Below are positions 1 through 10,871 of a stretch of DNA of 64,000 nucleotides, piece by piece. The translations under genes were made by a program, and so were the position numbers. Every line of letters starts with the position of its first letter. The first letter of the stretch is position 1. The notes beneath the pieces were generated by a model. The model was not told the DNA's origin, did no database searches, and saw nothing but the letters and a program-made list of their open reading frames with translations. Source of the stretch: Paenibacillus sp. FSL R5-0912 (GTDB taxonomy: Bacteria; Bacillota; Bacilli; Paenibacillales; Paenibacillaceae); NCBI RefSeq assembly GCF_000758605.1, contig NZ_CP009282.1, positions 3,162,001 through 3,226,000 of the forward strand, read 5' to 3'.

Positions 1-882
1 CTTTTGGGGAACCGCAATCCATTCGGCTTCCCTCCACCACGTTAATTTAATGGAACGGATCAATTTGTTAACGGGTAATGGGATATGCTCGCGGTAGCCG
101 GTCACAAAGGCTTGGACCCGGTCCAGCCGGAGCTGGTTGCCTGACAAGGCGCAGGACAGGATGGGGCGTGATATATCGAACTCCGGGTACACGAAATGCA
201 GTCTGTCGAAGTCAAGGATAGCGGCTACTTCATCGGCGCTGAACAGAATATTATCGACGAACAAATCCCAGTGCCCCCAGCCCCGTTCGCAGTCTGCAAA
301 GATACCGGTGTCCATTCCATCAATAATTCTCCGCTGAATCTCAAGCGCTGCAACCGTTTCGCCATTATGAAGGGTGGTGGCCTGAAGGTATCTTTTGTCC
401 CAGTGCTTCACCATAGCTTCCTGGGTCCGTATATTCCAGTGCAGGGGCAATGGAGTCAGGTCCGTGTTCAGCAGCTTATGCATCCGGCCGACTACGCTCC
501 CCAGTGCATACATTTGGGGCTCACTTGCTGAGCCCGGCTCAATACTGCTTCCGTCACACAGGTTCATCAGCACATACCGTTCCTGCGAAGGCGTTCGTAA
601 GACATATTTCCCCTGATGTGAAAATAACTTCGGAACCGGGATGCCCTGCAGCTGCAGCTGATCCTGATGAGTCAATGAAATTTCAAGTCCGTGGGTGAGG
701 TGTTCCGGATAACGTATCTTGCTGTATTGCTTCACGAATAAACGTCCGTGATCACTTTCAAGCTTCCATTTCAGATTCAGGAAACCCTGATCAATCTGCG
801 TAGCTTCAGTAACGTGCACCCCGAAAATCTCTGAAATGGAGTCTAAGATTTCATCCCGGATGGTTGCGGCTGTGTCGGACAT
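1..882 (-). CDS. Aminoglycoside phosphotransferase-fold (APH) family protein, 3' end cut by window
   Basis: The reading frame is open for 294 codons from ATG at 882 to the left edge, so the C-terminus is missing. The start has AGGTGAGGAG about 8 nt upstream. The protein has the protein-kinase-like APH layout: an ATP-site Lys at about 51 (FVKQY), a catalytic loop GHWDLFVDN with His204, Asp206 and Asn211, and a metal-binding ILDFD at 222-226. Such enzymes phosphorylate small molecules or sugars, homoserine or antibiotics in the cytoplasm. The substrate cannot be told from sequence; resistance is not implied. It has its own long upstream region and reads away from the beta-galactosidase gene. 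Confidence 0.85.
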   Translation of the reverse strand, partial: MSDTAATIRDEILDSISEIFGVHVTEATQIDQGFLNLKWKLESDHGRLFVKQYSKIRYPEHLTHGLEISLTHQDQLQLQGIPVPKLFSHQGKYVLRTPSQERYVLMNLCDGSSIEPGSASEPQMYALGSVVGRMHKLLNTDLTPLPLHWNIRTQEAMVKHWDKRYLQATTLHNGETVAALEIQRRIIDGMDTGIFADCERGWGHWDLFVDNILFSADEVAAILDFDRLHFVYPEFDISRPILSCALSGNQLRLDRVQAFVTGYREHIPLPVNKLIRSIKLTWWREAEWIAVPQK

Positions 883-1333
883 ATAATATCTCCTCACCTG
901 GAAATATAAATGATGAATGTATTCAGGGTTAACACTAGTTTAATCTCTGTAATGCTCCTATATGACTTTATTTTCACCGGAGTGAGGGGATTATTCAAGA
1001 TAAATATTTGCTGAGAAACCGAAGGGCGATGCAGCCATTTACTGCCCGGTTAGTTTAAGTTCATAGACCAGTGAATGCTGAATACAGGTGCTTGAATTTA
1101 CACTGTAAACCTTAAATGATGTACGTATTGCAACTTGGTTTCGCAGAAACAAGGGTGTGGGGATAGATTGTTGTATGAAATACAAGAATTGTCCCTCCAA
1201 GCCGCTTGGAGAAGGGGAAATGTTGCATTATGGTCATGAATTGTTTGCACGCTAGTGTGCACTAGGAGAATGGGTTCTTAACCGTGCGGTGAGGTTGGCA
1301 TGAGCAGGAAAAAAGCTGGTAATGAACAAGCGA

Positions 1334-1379
1334 AAAGAGGTGTCCCAAGCCGCAGTACCGGCTGCCGGGACACCTCTTT
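1334..1379. terminator. Hairpin with AAAGAGGTGTCCC arms
   Basis: The 13-bp arms AAAGAGGTGTCCC and GGGACACCTCTTT are perfectly complementary and enclose a second small stem (AGCCG/CGGCT). The T tract is short, so it may be a bidirectional terminator or a dispersed hairpin repeat. The GGTGTCCCAA core recurs in the hairpin at 16472. Confidence 0.6.
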
Positions 1380-1430
1380 ATTGAAAATATAACATGCTTC
1401 ACACGATAACTTATCCTTCTATGTCTCGCT

Positions 1431-1468
1431 GAAACGGTACCGTCCATATAAAAGGACGGTACCGTTTC
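1431..1468 (-). terminator. Terminator after the beta-galactosidase gene
   Basis: A 15-bp arm (GAAACGGTACCGTCC) pairs perfectly with its complement across an 8-nt AT loop, 16 bp beyond the lacZ stop. The outer A/T pairs give short T runs on both strands, so it can end transcription coming from the minus strand. Confidence 0.75.
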
Positions 1469-1483
1469 TACTTGGGAGGCAAC

Positions 1484-4609
<3,126 letters not shown>

Positions 4610-4614
4610 TTATA

Positions 4615-4683
4615 TTGTTATATTCATATTATAGAATGGAGAATGACTGGGGTATATATAATGATATTCATCGAATATAACAA
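4615..4683. promoter_or_regulatory. Inverted repeat in the lacZ/AraC divergent promoter region
   Basis: TTGTTATATTC at 4615-4625 and GAATATAACAA at 4673-4683 are perfect 11-bp complements 58 bp apart, in an AT-rich interval between divergent starts. Candidate half-sites for the AraC protein encoded at 4795. A TATAAT-like box lies between them on each strand without a good -35, as expected for activator-dependent promoters (inference). Confidence 0.5.
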
Positions 4684-4794
4684 AATATGAAACAAGAATA
4701 GACTGGAATTTGAAACTGCGTGCCGTTATGATGAGGAGGTGGAACAGGAATACCGGCGGTTAGAACCCGCTGGGCTTTTAAAGGGGGGACGCCT

Positions 4795-5616
4795 GTGAGA
4801 AGTACAATGATCTTTTGCGAAATGGAAGAAACGCTTCCGCTTCCGCTCTATGCTACGACCATCGGGTACTGGGAGCATCAGGAAGAGACGGAACGTCCGG
4901 CGGGGTTTCCGGATTACCAGCTGCACCAGGTGCTTGGAGGCAAGGGAGAGCTGCATATCCGGGATAAATCCTATATTGCCGGTCCCGGGGATATCTTCTT
5001 TCTCTATCCGGATGTTCCCCATTCGTATGCACCGCTGAGCCGGGAATGGGAGCTGGCCTGGATTTCCTTTAACGGGCGGGAAGCGGCCCAGATGCTGCTC
5101 TATGCCGGAATACGCGAGTCAGGAATGGGGAGCTTAAGAGCGGAGCCCATCCTGAAACCGCTGGAGGAGATGCTTACCCTTTCATACGGCAATGAGCTTC
5201 AGGATAATCTGGAACGTTCGAAGTTATTGTACTCGCTGCTTCTGGATCTGAAACGCAGCCTGCTCCCCGCCTCGAATGAGGATAATGAGCTGGAGCGGAT
5301 GAAGCCGGTGCTGCAATATATAGAGCTCCACCTGCACCGTCCGCTGCTGCTGAAGGAGCTGGCCGAGGTGGCTGAAGTGTCGCCGCAGTATCTGTGCCGG
5401 CTGTTTCAGCGCACCGTCCGCGAGCGGCCGGTCGCCTACATTAACAAACAGCGGGTGAACCGGAGCAAGCAGCTTATGTTCAGCAGCAGAGGGCAGAGAG
5501 TCTATGAAATCGCCCAGCGGGCAGGGTTCGAGAATGTCAGCTACTTCTGTGCTGTGTTCAAACGGATTACCGGTATGCAGCCCGAAGAGTGGAGGCGCCT
5601 GCATGGTCTGGATTAG
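4795..5616 (+). CDS. AraC-family transcriptional regulator
   Basis: A 273-residue cytoplasmic regulator. The N-terminal cupin-like ligand domain (about 1-130) contains the turn GPGDIFFLYPDVPHSY, and the C-terminal double helix-turn-helix (about 170-270) contains LLLKELAEVAEVSPQYLCRLFQ and the signature GFENVSYFCAVFKRITGMQPEEWR. The start is GTG with AAGGGGGG upstream. Divergent from lacZ, so it probably senses a sugar and activates that gene. Confidence 0.93.
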   Translation: MRSTMIFCEMEETLPLPLYATTIGYWEHQEETERPAGFPDYQLHQVLGGKGELHIRDKSYIAGPGDIFFLYPDVPHSYAPLSREWELAWISFNGREAAQMLLYAGIRESGMGSLRAEPILKPLEEMLTLSYGNELQDNLERSKLLYSLLLDLKRSLLPASNEDNELERMKPVLQYIELHLHRPLLLKELAEVAEVSPQYLCRLFQRTVRERPVAYINKQRVNRSKQLMFSSRGQRVYEIAQRAGFENVSYFCAVFKRITGMQPEEWRRLHGLD

Positions 5617-5751
5617 GGACCGCCTGACTACGGATTCGTATCCGTATCCGTATCACAGACTCTCCCTCAGCCGGGCGTACATCCAGTAGCCATGCACTTT
5701 CCTCAAAGCATCGACGATCCGCTTCCGTTTATGAAGAGTAGTAGGCCAAGA

Positions 5752-7215
5752 TCAGGCAAGTTCAAGCTTGAACACAACCGGCAGGGCGCTGGCCACCGCT
5801 GTGGTGCGGATCGTTAATGCTTCTGCATCCCGCTCCCAGGCAGGCTGCTCATCGAAACCGAGCACGGACATCTTTTGGATAATACCTTCGAAATAGGGGG
5901 ATTTCTCCCTGAGCGATGTAATGCGCACAACGCCATCCGCAGGGAACACCAGGACAGTTGCATACAGGCAGCTTCCCTTCACGGTGAAGCGGATGTCCTC
6001 AGGGGTGAACACCTTGGCGCTGCCGTCGGTGAACTGTCCCTCTTCAATGCGTGTCGGCCCTTCACCGAACGTGCGCCAGAAGGAGCTATCATAAATGGCC
6101 TCACCATTTGTACCCAGCCAGCCGCCGATAGCAGCCAGAATCGCTTTATCTTCATCGGCAAAGCTGCCGTCTGCCCGCGGACCCACATTCAGCAGAAGAT
6201 TGCCGTTTTTACTGACGATATCCACCAGATCGCGGATGATTTCTCCGGCCGATTTGAAGTCATTATTCTCCGTATAGCACCAGGAGTTTCGTGCTGCTGC
6301 AGTATCCGTCTGCCAGAAGAATGGCTTCAGCTCAGCGAATTGCCCCCGCTCTACATCGGGAATAGCTGTGCCGAACATGAAGGCATCATGTTTATAATTA
6401 ATGGCAGCCGTAGTTCCCCATTCTGCAGCTCTGTTATAATAATAGGCAGCGAATTTTTTCAGATATGGCTTGAATACAGCATTCTCAATCCACCAGTCGA
6501 AATAGAAGATCTTGGGCTGATACTGGTCGACCAGCTCGCAGCAGCGGATCAGCCAGTCCTCCAGATATTCTGCGGACGGGGGGGAGCCGTAGAGATCGTG
6601 ATGATCGGGTTCCGGCATGGACGGCCAGTAGAAATCGCCGCGTTCCAGCGGCTCGTGGATATCGGAGTCGAACTCTTTGCCGTGGGACATGAAGAACCAA
6701 TGCTCTGCGCGGTGGGAGGAGACGCCCAGCTCCAGATCCTGCTTCCCGAAGGCGGCCTTCAGCTCGCCGAGAATATCCCGCATGGGCCCCATCTCGTACG
6801 TGTTATAATGGGAGACAGCGCTTTTATACATCTGGAAGCCGTCATGATGCTCTGCAACGGGAATGACATACTTGGCGCCGGAGGCTTTGAATAAGGCAGC
6901 CCACTCGCCGGGGTTGAACTGCTGCGCCGTGAACAGGGGAATGAAATCCTTATAACCGAAATCCTTGTGGTTCCCGTAGACAGCCAGATGATGCTCATAT
7001 TCCTTCGTACCTTGGATGTACATATTGCGCGAATACCACTCATTACTGAAGGCCGGAACAGAATACAGCCCCCAGTGAATGAAAATGCCGAATTTGGCCT
7101 GGCGGTACCACTGCGGCACCTCATACATCCTTAGTGAATCCCAATCATCCTTGTAGGGGCCGTTCTTAATGGTCTCGTCGATAAGGTGCAAATAATCTGT
7201 CATGCTCATAGTCAA
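5752..7215 (-). CDS. GH29 alpha-L-fucosidase
   Basis: A 487-residue cytoplasmic enzyme removing alpha-L-fucose from oligosaccharides. The GH29 hallmark KFGIFIHWGLYSVPAFSNEW is at 41-60, AEHHDGF at 121-127, and the likely nucleophile Asp240 in FYFDWW. The C-terminal third is a short beta-sandwich. TTG at 7215 is chosen as start because GGGAGG lies 8 nt upstream; ATG at codon 3 or 5 would be too far. Divergent from an AraC gene at 7334. The 135 bp downstream to the previous gene shows no clear terminator. Confidence 0.93.
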   Translation of the reverse strand: MTMSMTDYLHLIDETIKNGPYKDDWDSLRMYEVPQWYRQAKFGIFIHWGLYSVPAFSNEWYSRNMYIQGTKEYEHHLAVYGNHKDFGYKDFIPLFTAQQFNPGEWAALFKASGAKYVIPVAEHHDGFQMYKSAVSHYNTYEMGPMRDILGELKAAFGKQDLELGVSSHRAEHWFFMSHGKEFDSDIHEPLERGDFYWPSMPEPDHHDLYGSPPSAEYLEDWLIRCCELVDQYQPKIFYFDWWIENAVFKPYLKKFAAYYYNRAAEWGTTAAINYKHDAFMFGTAIPDVERGQFAELKPFFWQTDTAAARNSWCYTENNDFKSAGEIIRDLVDIVSKNGNLLLNVGPRADGSFADEDKAILAAIGGWLGTNGEAIYDSSFWRTFGEGPTRIEEGQFTDGSAKVFTPEDIRFTVKGSCLYATVLVFPADGVVRITSLREKSPYFEGIIQKMSVLGFDEQPAWERDAEALTIRTTAVASALPVVFKLELA

Positions 7216-7278
7216 TCTCTCATCCTCCCGCGATTAATATAACGCCTTCATTGTACCCGGCCGCAGGGGGATTTAAGA

Positions 7279-7314
7279 ATGTACGCGATTAACTTTCTGA
7301 TGTACAAAATTAAC
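7279..7314. promoter_or_regulatory. Two direct repeats 21 bp apart: candidate AraC operator
   Basis: ATGTACGCGATTAAC at 7279-7293 and ATGTACAAAATTAAC at 7300-7314 are tandem copies with a 21-bp period, two helical turns, the geometry used by dimeric AraC proteins. A partial third copy (CGCGATTAA) lies near 7232. They sit 19 bp before the AraC start and about 65 bp before the fucosidase start. Confidence 0.6.
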
Positions 7315-7333
7315 CTTTAAGGCGGTCTGAACG

Positions 7334-8170
7334 ATGGATCATCAAGCATTGCTTACCAGCTACTTATCCAATCTGAAGGTCGACCTGCTCATGGCGGACT
7401 ATAACCAGTGCACCACACAGTGGAGGGATCTGGACTATACTCCGGACTACAGCAAGTTCTATTACATCTGCGGCGGTGAAGGTTGGCTGAAGATCGGGGA
7501 TAAGGAATATTATCCGCAGCCGGGGGAGCTGATCCTGATGCCTGAGGGTGTGAAGCAATCCTACTCATGCATCAGCGAACGCCCTTTTCTCAAGTACTGG
7601 TGTCATTTCAGCGCCAAGGTCGGAGAGATCAACCTGTTCCGTATCCTGGAGATGAGCCATGTATGTATTCCGGAGAATCCTGCTGCTGTGGAGGCGGCGT
7701 TCAAAGGGGTTACAGGGAGTGCCCAATCGGACGCTGTGTACGCCCCGCTGCTGGCCAAGAGCAAGCTTCTGGAGCTGATCTCCTATTACATCATGAACCT
7801 CAGGCTGGATGAAATCTCTTATAAGAACCTGGGCTCCGCCCGGAAGCTGACAGCCGTTCTGGATTACATCGCTGCGAATATCGAACACAATATTACCATT
7901 CATGACCTAGCCGAAATTGCGCTTATGCACCCTAACTACTTGATACGCCTGTTCAAACAGCAGATTGGCGTCCCCCCCATCCAGTACATCACCCGGCAAA
8001 AGATTGAAAAAGCCAAAGACCTCCTGGCAACCACCTCCGGTTCAGTCAGCGACATTGCCGACCAGCTCGGCTTCGGCGATTTGTTCTATTTCTCGAGGCA
8101 ATTCAAGAAACATGCCGGGCTTGCGCCCACAGAATTCCGAAAACAGGAAACAGGAGGAGTTAAACTATGA
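7334..8170 (+). CDS. AraC-family regulator beside the fucosidase gene
   Basis: A 278-residue regulator. The N-terminal cupin half has YICGGEGWLKIGDKEY and PGELILMPEGVKQSY; the C-terminal half has two helix-turn-helix units with HDLAEIALMHPNYLIRLFK and the signature GFGDLFYFSRQFKKHAGLAPTEFR. The ribosome site is weak (AAGGCGG, 11 nt upstream). Its stop overlaps the next gene by 4 bp, so the GNAT gene is translationally coupled. Expected to control the divergent fucosidase through the repeats at 7279. Confidence 0.93.
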   Translation: MDHQALLTSYLSNLKVDLLMADYNQCTTQWRDLDYTPDYSKFYYICGGEGWLKIGDKEYYPQPGELILMPEGVKQSYSCISERPFLKYWCHFSAKVGEINLFRILEMSHVCIPENPAAVEAAFKGVTGSAQSDAVYAPLLAKSKLLELISYYIMNLRLDEISYKNLGSARKLTAVLDYIAANIEHNITIHDLAEIALMHPNYLIRLFKQQIGVPPIQYITRQKIEKAKDLLATTSGSVSDIADQLGFGDLFYFSRQFKKHAGLAPTEFRKQETGGVKL

Positions 8171-8688
8171 GCAGCGAAGCATATAGCGGGTATCAGATCC
8201 GGTTAATGGATGAGCTGTCAGCCAGAGCGATTCTTAACTGGAAATACGAACCGCCGTATTCTCTGTACAATATGATGGATGATTCTGCTGAAACGGAGGA
8301 TATCGAAGAGCTAATGGACGGATCCTACTTCAGCGTACGTACTGCGGAGGGGGAACTGGCCGGATTCTTCTGTTACGGAAGGAATGCCCAGGTGGGAGGA
8401 GGGGTAGAGCTGGGATATTATCTGGATGGTGCAGCGCTTGATATCGGACTGGGATTAAGGCCGGACCTGACCGGCGCTGGAAAAGGGCTTGCTTTTCTGC
8501 AGGCGGGTATGAAGTTTGCACAGCGGACCTATGACGCGAAGCGGTTCCGGTTGTCGGTTGCGGCCTTTAATCTCCGGGCTATTGCCGTGTATAAGAAGGC
8601 GGGTTTCCTGCCCGGGCAACGCTTCATCAACCGGTATGGAGACAACGAAACGGAGTTCCTGCTGATGGAGACGGCGGGCCTGTTCTGA
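8167..8688 (+). CDS. GNAT-family N-acetyltransferase
   Basis: A 173-residue protein with the GNAT acetyl-CoA site as LGLRPDLTGAGKGLAFLQAG near residue 100 and the C-terminal FNLRAIAVYKKAGF at about 136-149. ATG overlaps the AraC stop (ATGA) and has GGAGGAG upstream. The substrate is unknown; coupling to the regulator suggests co-expression rather than a shared pathway. Confidence 0.88.
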   Translation: MSSEAYSGYQIRLMDELSARAILNWKYEPPYSLYNMMDDSAETEDIEELMDGSYFSVRTAEGELAGFFCYGRNAQVGGGVELGYYLDGAALDIGLGLRPDLTGAGKGLAFLQAGMKFAQRTYDAKRFRLSVAAFNLRAIAVYKKAGFLPGQRFINRYGDNETEFLLMETAGLF

Positions 8689-8771
8689 CCATCAATAGCC
8701 AGAGTGGAGAATACAGGGCGAAGTCTGTTAAAATAGAATTATGCATCATACATATCAAAGGAGAACTGAAT

Positions 8772-9677
8772 GTGAACGATAACTTGAAGCAAGCGTACAT
8801 GCGGCTAGGATTAACTGAAACCGTAACCAGAGAAGAATTGAACAAACGGTTCGATTTGCTCCTGAAGCGCAGACGGACCCTTACTACGGATGAAGAAATA
8901 GCAGACTATGAAGCGGATTTCCAGGCGTACAAGCTTATTCTGGATACTTGGGACGAGCAGGAGATTCAGGAAGCTGAAGACCAGCGGCTCGCCAAATACG
9001 GGCGGTTCTCCGGGACTGCAAGCCAATGGGAACGCTTTATGCGGCTCTACAAAACGCATGTTATCCTATCCATCGTCGCAGTGCTTGTGTTGATTTTTGG
9101 CGGGAAGGCACTGTACGATAACTATCAGCATAAACAGTATCTTGCTTCGCTGCCGCCGGTGGATGCGACCATTATGTTCGTGGGTAATTTCGGGGCCAAG
9201 GACAGCAGCGGGGATACAGCGGCATTGGAGCAAGCGGTCATTGACGCTTATCCGCAGTGGAAGCGGGTAGAGGCGACCATTGTGTATCTGCCCAAGACCG
9301 GGGAAGGCGCTGATACGCTGGATATGAACCATATGCAGAAAGCTGTGGTCGAGCTGGCGGCCAACCGGCCGGATATCGTCATTATGGATGATGCAACCAT
9401 CGAGTGGATCGGCGGACAGGCTGGATTCCAGAATCTCGAACCCATTACGGCAGACGGCAAGCTGGCTGCTGACGATACACGTATGAGATGGGGAACGAAT
9501 GAAGATACCGGCAAGCGCGAGCTGTATGGCGTGGATATTATGGACTCTCCGTTCATCTCTGCACTGCCCATTGACTATAATGTGAAATCGATCATTATCG
9601 GTGTGCTTGGCGAAGACAATAAGGATAAGACGATTGAGTTTGTGAAGCATATTGCGGAGGAACAAGCTACGAAGTAA
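8772..9677 (+). CDS. Membrane-anchored protein with J-domain-like N-terminus
   Basis: A 301-residue protein starting at GTG with AAAGGAG upstream. The first about 65 residues (LKQAYMRLGLTETVTREELN through DFQAYKLILD) resemble the helix layout of a DnaJ domain, but no HPD tripeptide is visible. One membrane segment (about 96-113, ILSIVAVLVLIFGGKAL) follows, then an outside domain of about 180 residues with VDATIMFVGNF and ANRPDIVIMDDATIEWIGG, reminiscent of a solute-binding-protein lobe. Function not recognised. Monocistronic, ended by the hairpin at 9711. Confidence 0.75.
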   Translation: MNDNLKQAYMRLGLTETVTREELNKRFDLLLKRRRTLTTDEEIADYEADFQAYKLILDTWDEQEIQEAEDQRLAKYGRFSGTASQWERFMRLYKTHVILSIVAVLVLIFGGKALYDNYQHKQYLASLPPVDATIMFVGNFGAKDSSGDTAALEQAVIDAYPQWKRVEATIVYLPKTGEGADTLDMNHMQKAVVELAANRPDIVIMDDATIEWIGGQAGFQNLEPITADGKLAADDTRMRWGTNEDTGKRELYGVDIMDSPFISALPIDYNVKSIIIGVLGEDNKDKTIEFVKHIAEEQATK

Positions 9678-9710
9678 GCAGGGTGCAAGATCAGCATCTC
9701 TGAAAATAAC

Positions 9711-9764
9711 AAAAAACCTCTCTTCGAAGGGTTGTTCACACCCATTTCCGAAGAGAGGTTTTTT
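9711..9764. terminator. Bidirectional terminator between convergent genes
   Basis: AAAAAACCTCTCTTCG pairs perfectly with CGAAGAGAGGTTTTTT across a 22-nt loop, giving T6 runs on both strands. It serves the membrane-protein gene from the left and pdxK from the right. Confidence 0.9.
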
Positions 9765-9795
9765 GCTGCGCCGTTATCCGGCAGACTGGCTGTTC

Positions 9796-10608
9796 CTAGT
9801 TCTCCAGACGGTATCCGCCGTGGAACACAGGGCCGACATACTGGTTGAAGGCATAACCGTTGCGGATCGCTGCGGACACGAAGTCCTTCGCTTTCACCAC
9901 GGCTTCCTTCACCGACAAACCGTTAGCCAGGCCGCCGGTAATAGCAGCGGCGAAGGTGCAGCCGGCTCCGTGATTGTGGGCTGGTTCGATCTTGGCCGTC
10001 TCCAGCACCAGATATTCGCTGCCGTCGAAGAAGATATCGATCGCCATGTCGCCGCCCAGTGCCTTGCCGCCTTTGACGACAACATTCTTGGTGCCGAGCT
10101 GATGGATCAGGCGGGCCGCTTCTTTCATCTCTTCAAGAGTAGTCAGTTTCCCCATTCCGGAGAGGACACCGGCTTCGAACAGGTTCGGTGTCGCTACAGT
10201 AGCCAGAGGCAGCAGCAGTTCGCGGATCGCATTGGCGCTCTCCGGATTCAGCACCTCATCTTCGCCTTTGCAGACCATCACCGGGTCAATAACTACATTG
10301 GTCTGCAGATTGTTCTTGATCGCCTGCTCGGCAACCTGCACAATCTCAACACTGCCTAGCATACCGGTCTTCATGGCATCTACGGGACCGCCGGCGAAGA
10401 TGGTTTTGAGCTGCTCGGCGACGATTGCGGCATCGATCGGATATACATTATGATGCCAGCCCCGGTCGGGGTCCATGGTAACGATTGTAGTCAGTGCGCT
10501 GAAGCCATAGGTGCCGTATTCCTCAAAGGTTTTGAGGTCAGCCTGAATGCCTGCGCCTCCGCTGGAGTCACTGCCGGCAATGGTTAAGGTTTTGATGATT
10601 TTTGACAA
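9796..10608 (-). CDS. pdxK: Pyridoxine/pyridoxal/pyridoxamine kinase, ThiD-like
   Basis: A 270-residue ribokinase-fold enzyme that phosphorylates B6 vitamers for salvage. It follows the Bacillus PdxK pattern closely: LTIAGSDSSGGAGIQADLKTF at the start, DAMKTGML, VVIDPVMVCKG, TPNLFEA, the nucleotide-site HNHGAGCTFAAA and the C-terminal NQYVGPVFHG. This clade is distinguished from true ThiD mainly by that shared sequence, so HMP kinase activity is the alternative. TTG start, with AAGGGGAC about 10 nt upstream. Confidence 0.9.
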   Translation of the reverse strand: MSKIIKTLTIAGSDSSGGAGIQADLKTFEEYGTYGFSALTTIVTMDPDRGWHHNVYPIDAAIVAEQLKTIFAGGPVDAMKTGMLGSVEIVQVAEQAIKNNLQTNVVIDPVMVCKGEDEVLNPESANAIRELLLPLATVATPNLFEAGVLSGMGKLTTLEEMKEAARLIHQLGTKNVVVKGGKALGGDMAIDIFFDGSEYLVLETAKIEPAHNHGAGCTFAAAITGGLANGLSVKEAVVKAKDFVSAAIRNGYAFNQYVGPVFHGGYRLEN

Positions 10609-10871
10609 AGGTAACGTCCCCTTTTTGTATATGGATGGTATGGAGCCTGGTTTAGGTGCAACTTTTTAACTCTACGACATTATAACAAAAAACACTCTGG
10701 CTGTCCGCATGACAGTGCTATTTTCAAAGATAAGAATTGAGGATAACCTAGGTGTGCAGCCGGGATAAGTGGTGCGGGAGCACAGGCTGGCAATAGGTTG
10801 GCAGTATAGTGAAGCGGACTGAGAGGACCTTATTTCCCGCAATAATCACATTTTGAGACTGAAGCGGATTC

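Larger units (their letters stand above)
883..1483. other. 600-bp intergenic region without a supported gene
   Basis: No ORF with a credible ribosome site is seen. The stretch carries the leader of the phosphotransferase gene at its left end, a small palindrome CTCCAAGCCGCTTGGAG near 1197-1213, and the two hairpins annotated separately at 1334 and 1431. A short plus-strand ORF beginning near 1300 runs into the 1334 hairpin and is probably chance. Confidence 0.6.

Noticed and set aside
1-882. Antibiotic resistance gene
   Set aside because: The APH fold is shared by many metabolic kinases and nothing here indicates a drug substrate.
1262-1447. 61-codon minus-strand ORF
   Set aside because: It spans two hairpins and has no translation signal or family match.
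5875-6894. Plus-strand ORF of 339 codons across the fucosidase gene
   Set aside because: It is antisense to a clear GH29 gene, has no ribosome site and no family features; codon bias of the true gene keeps the opposite frame open.
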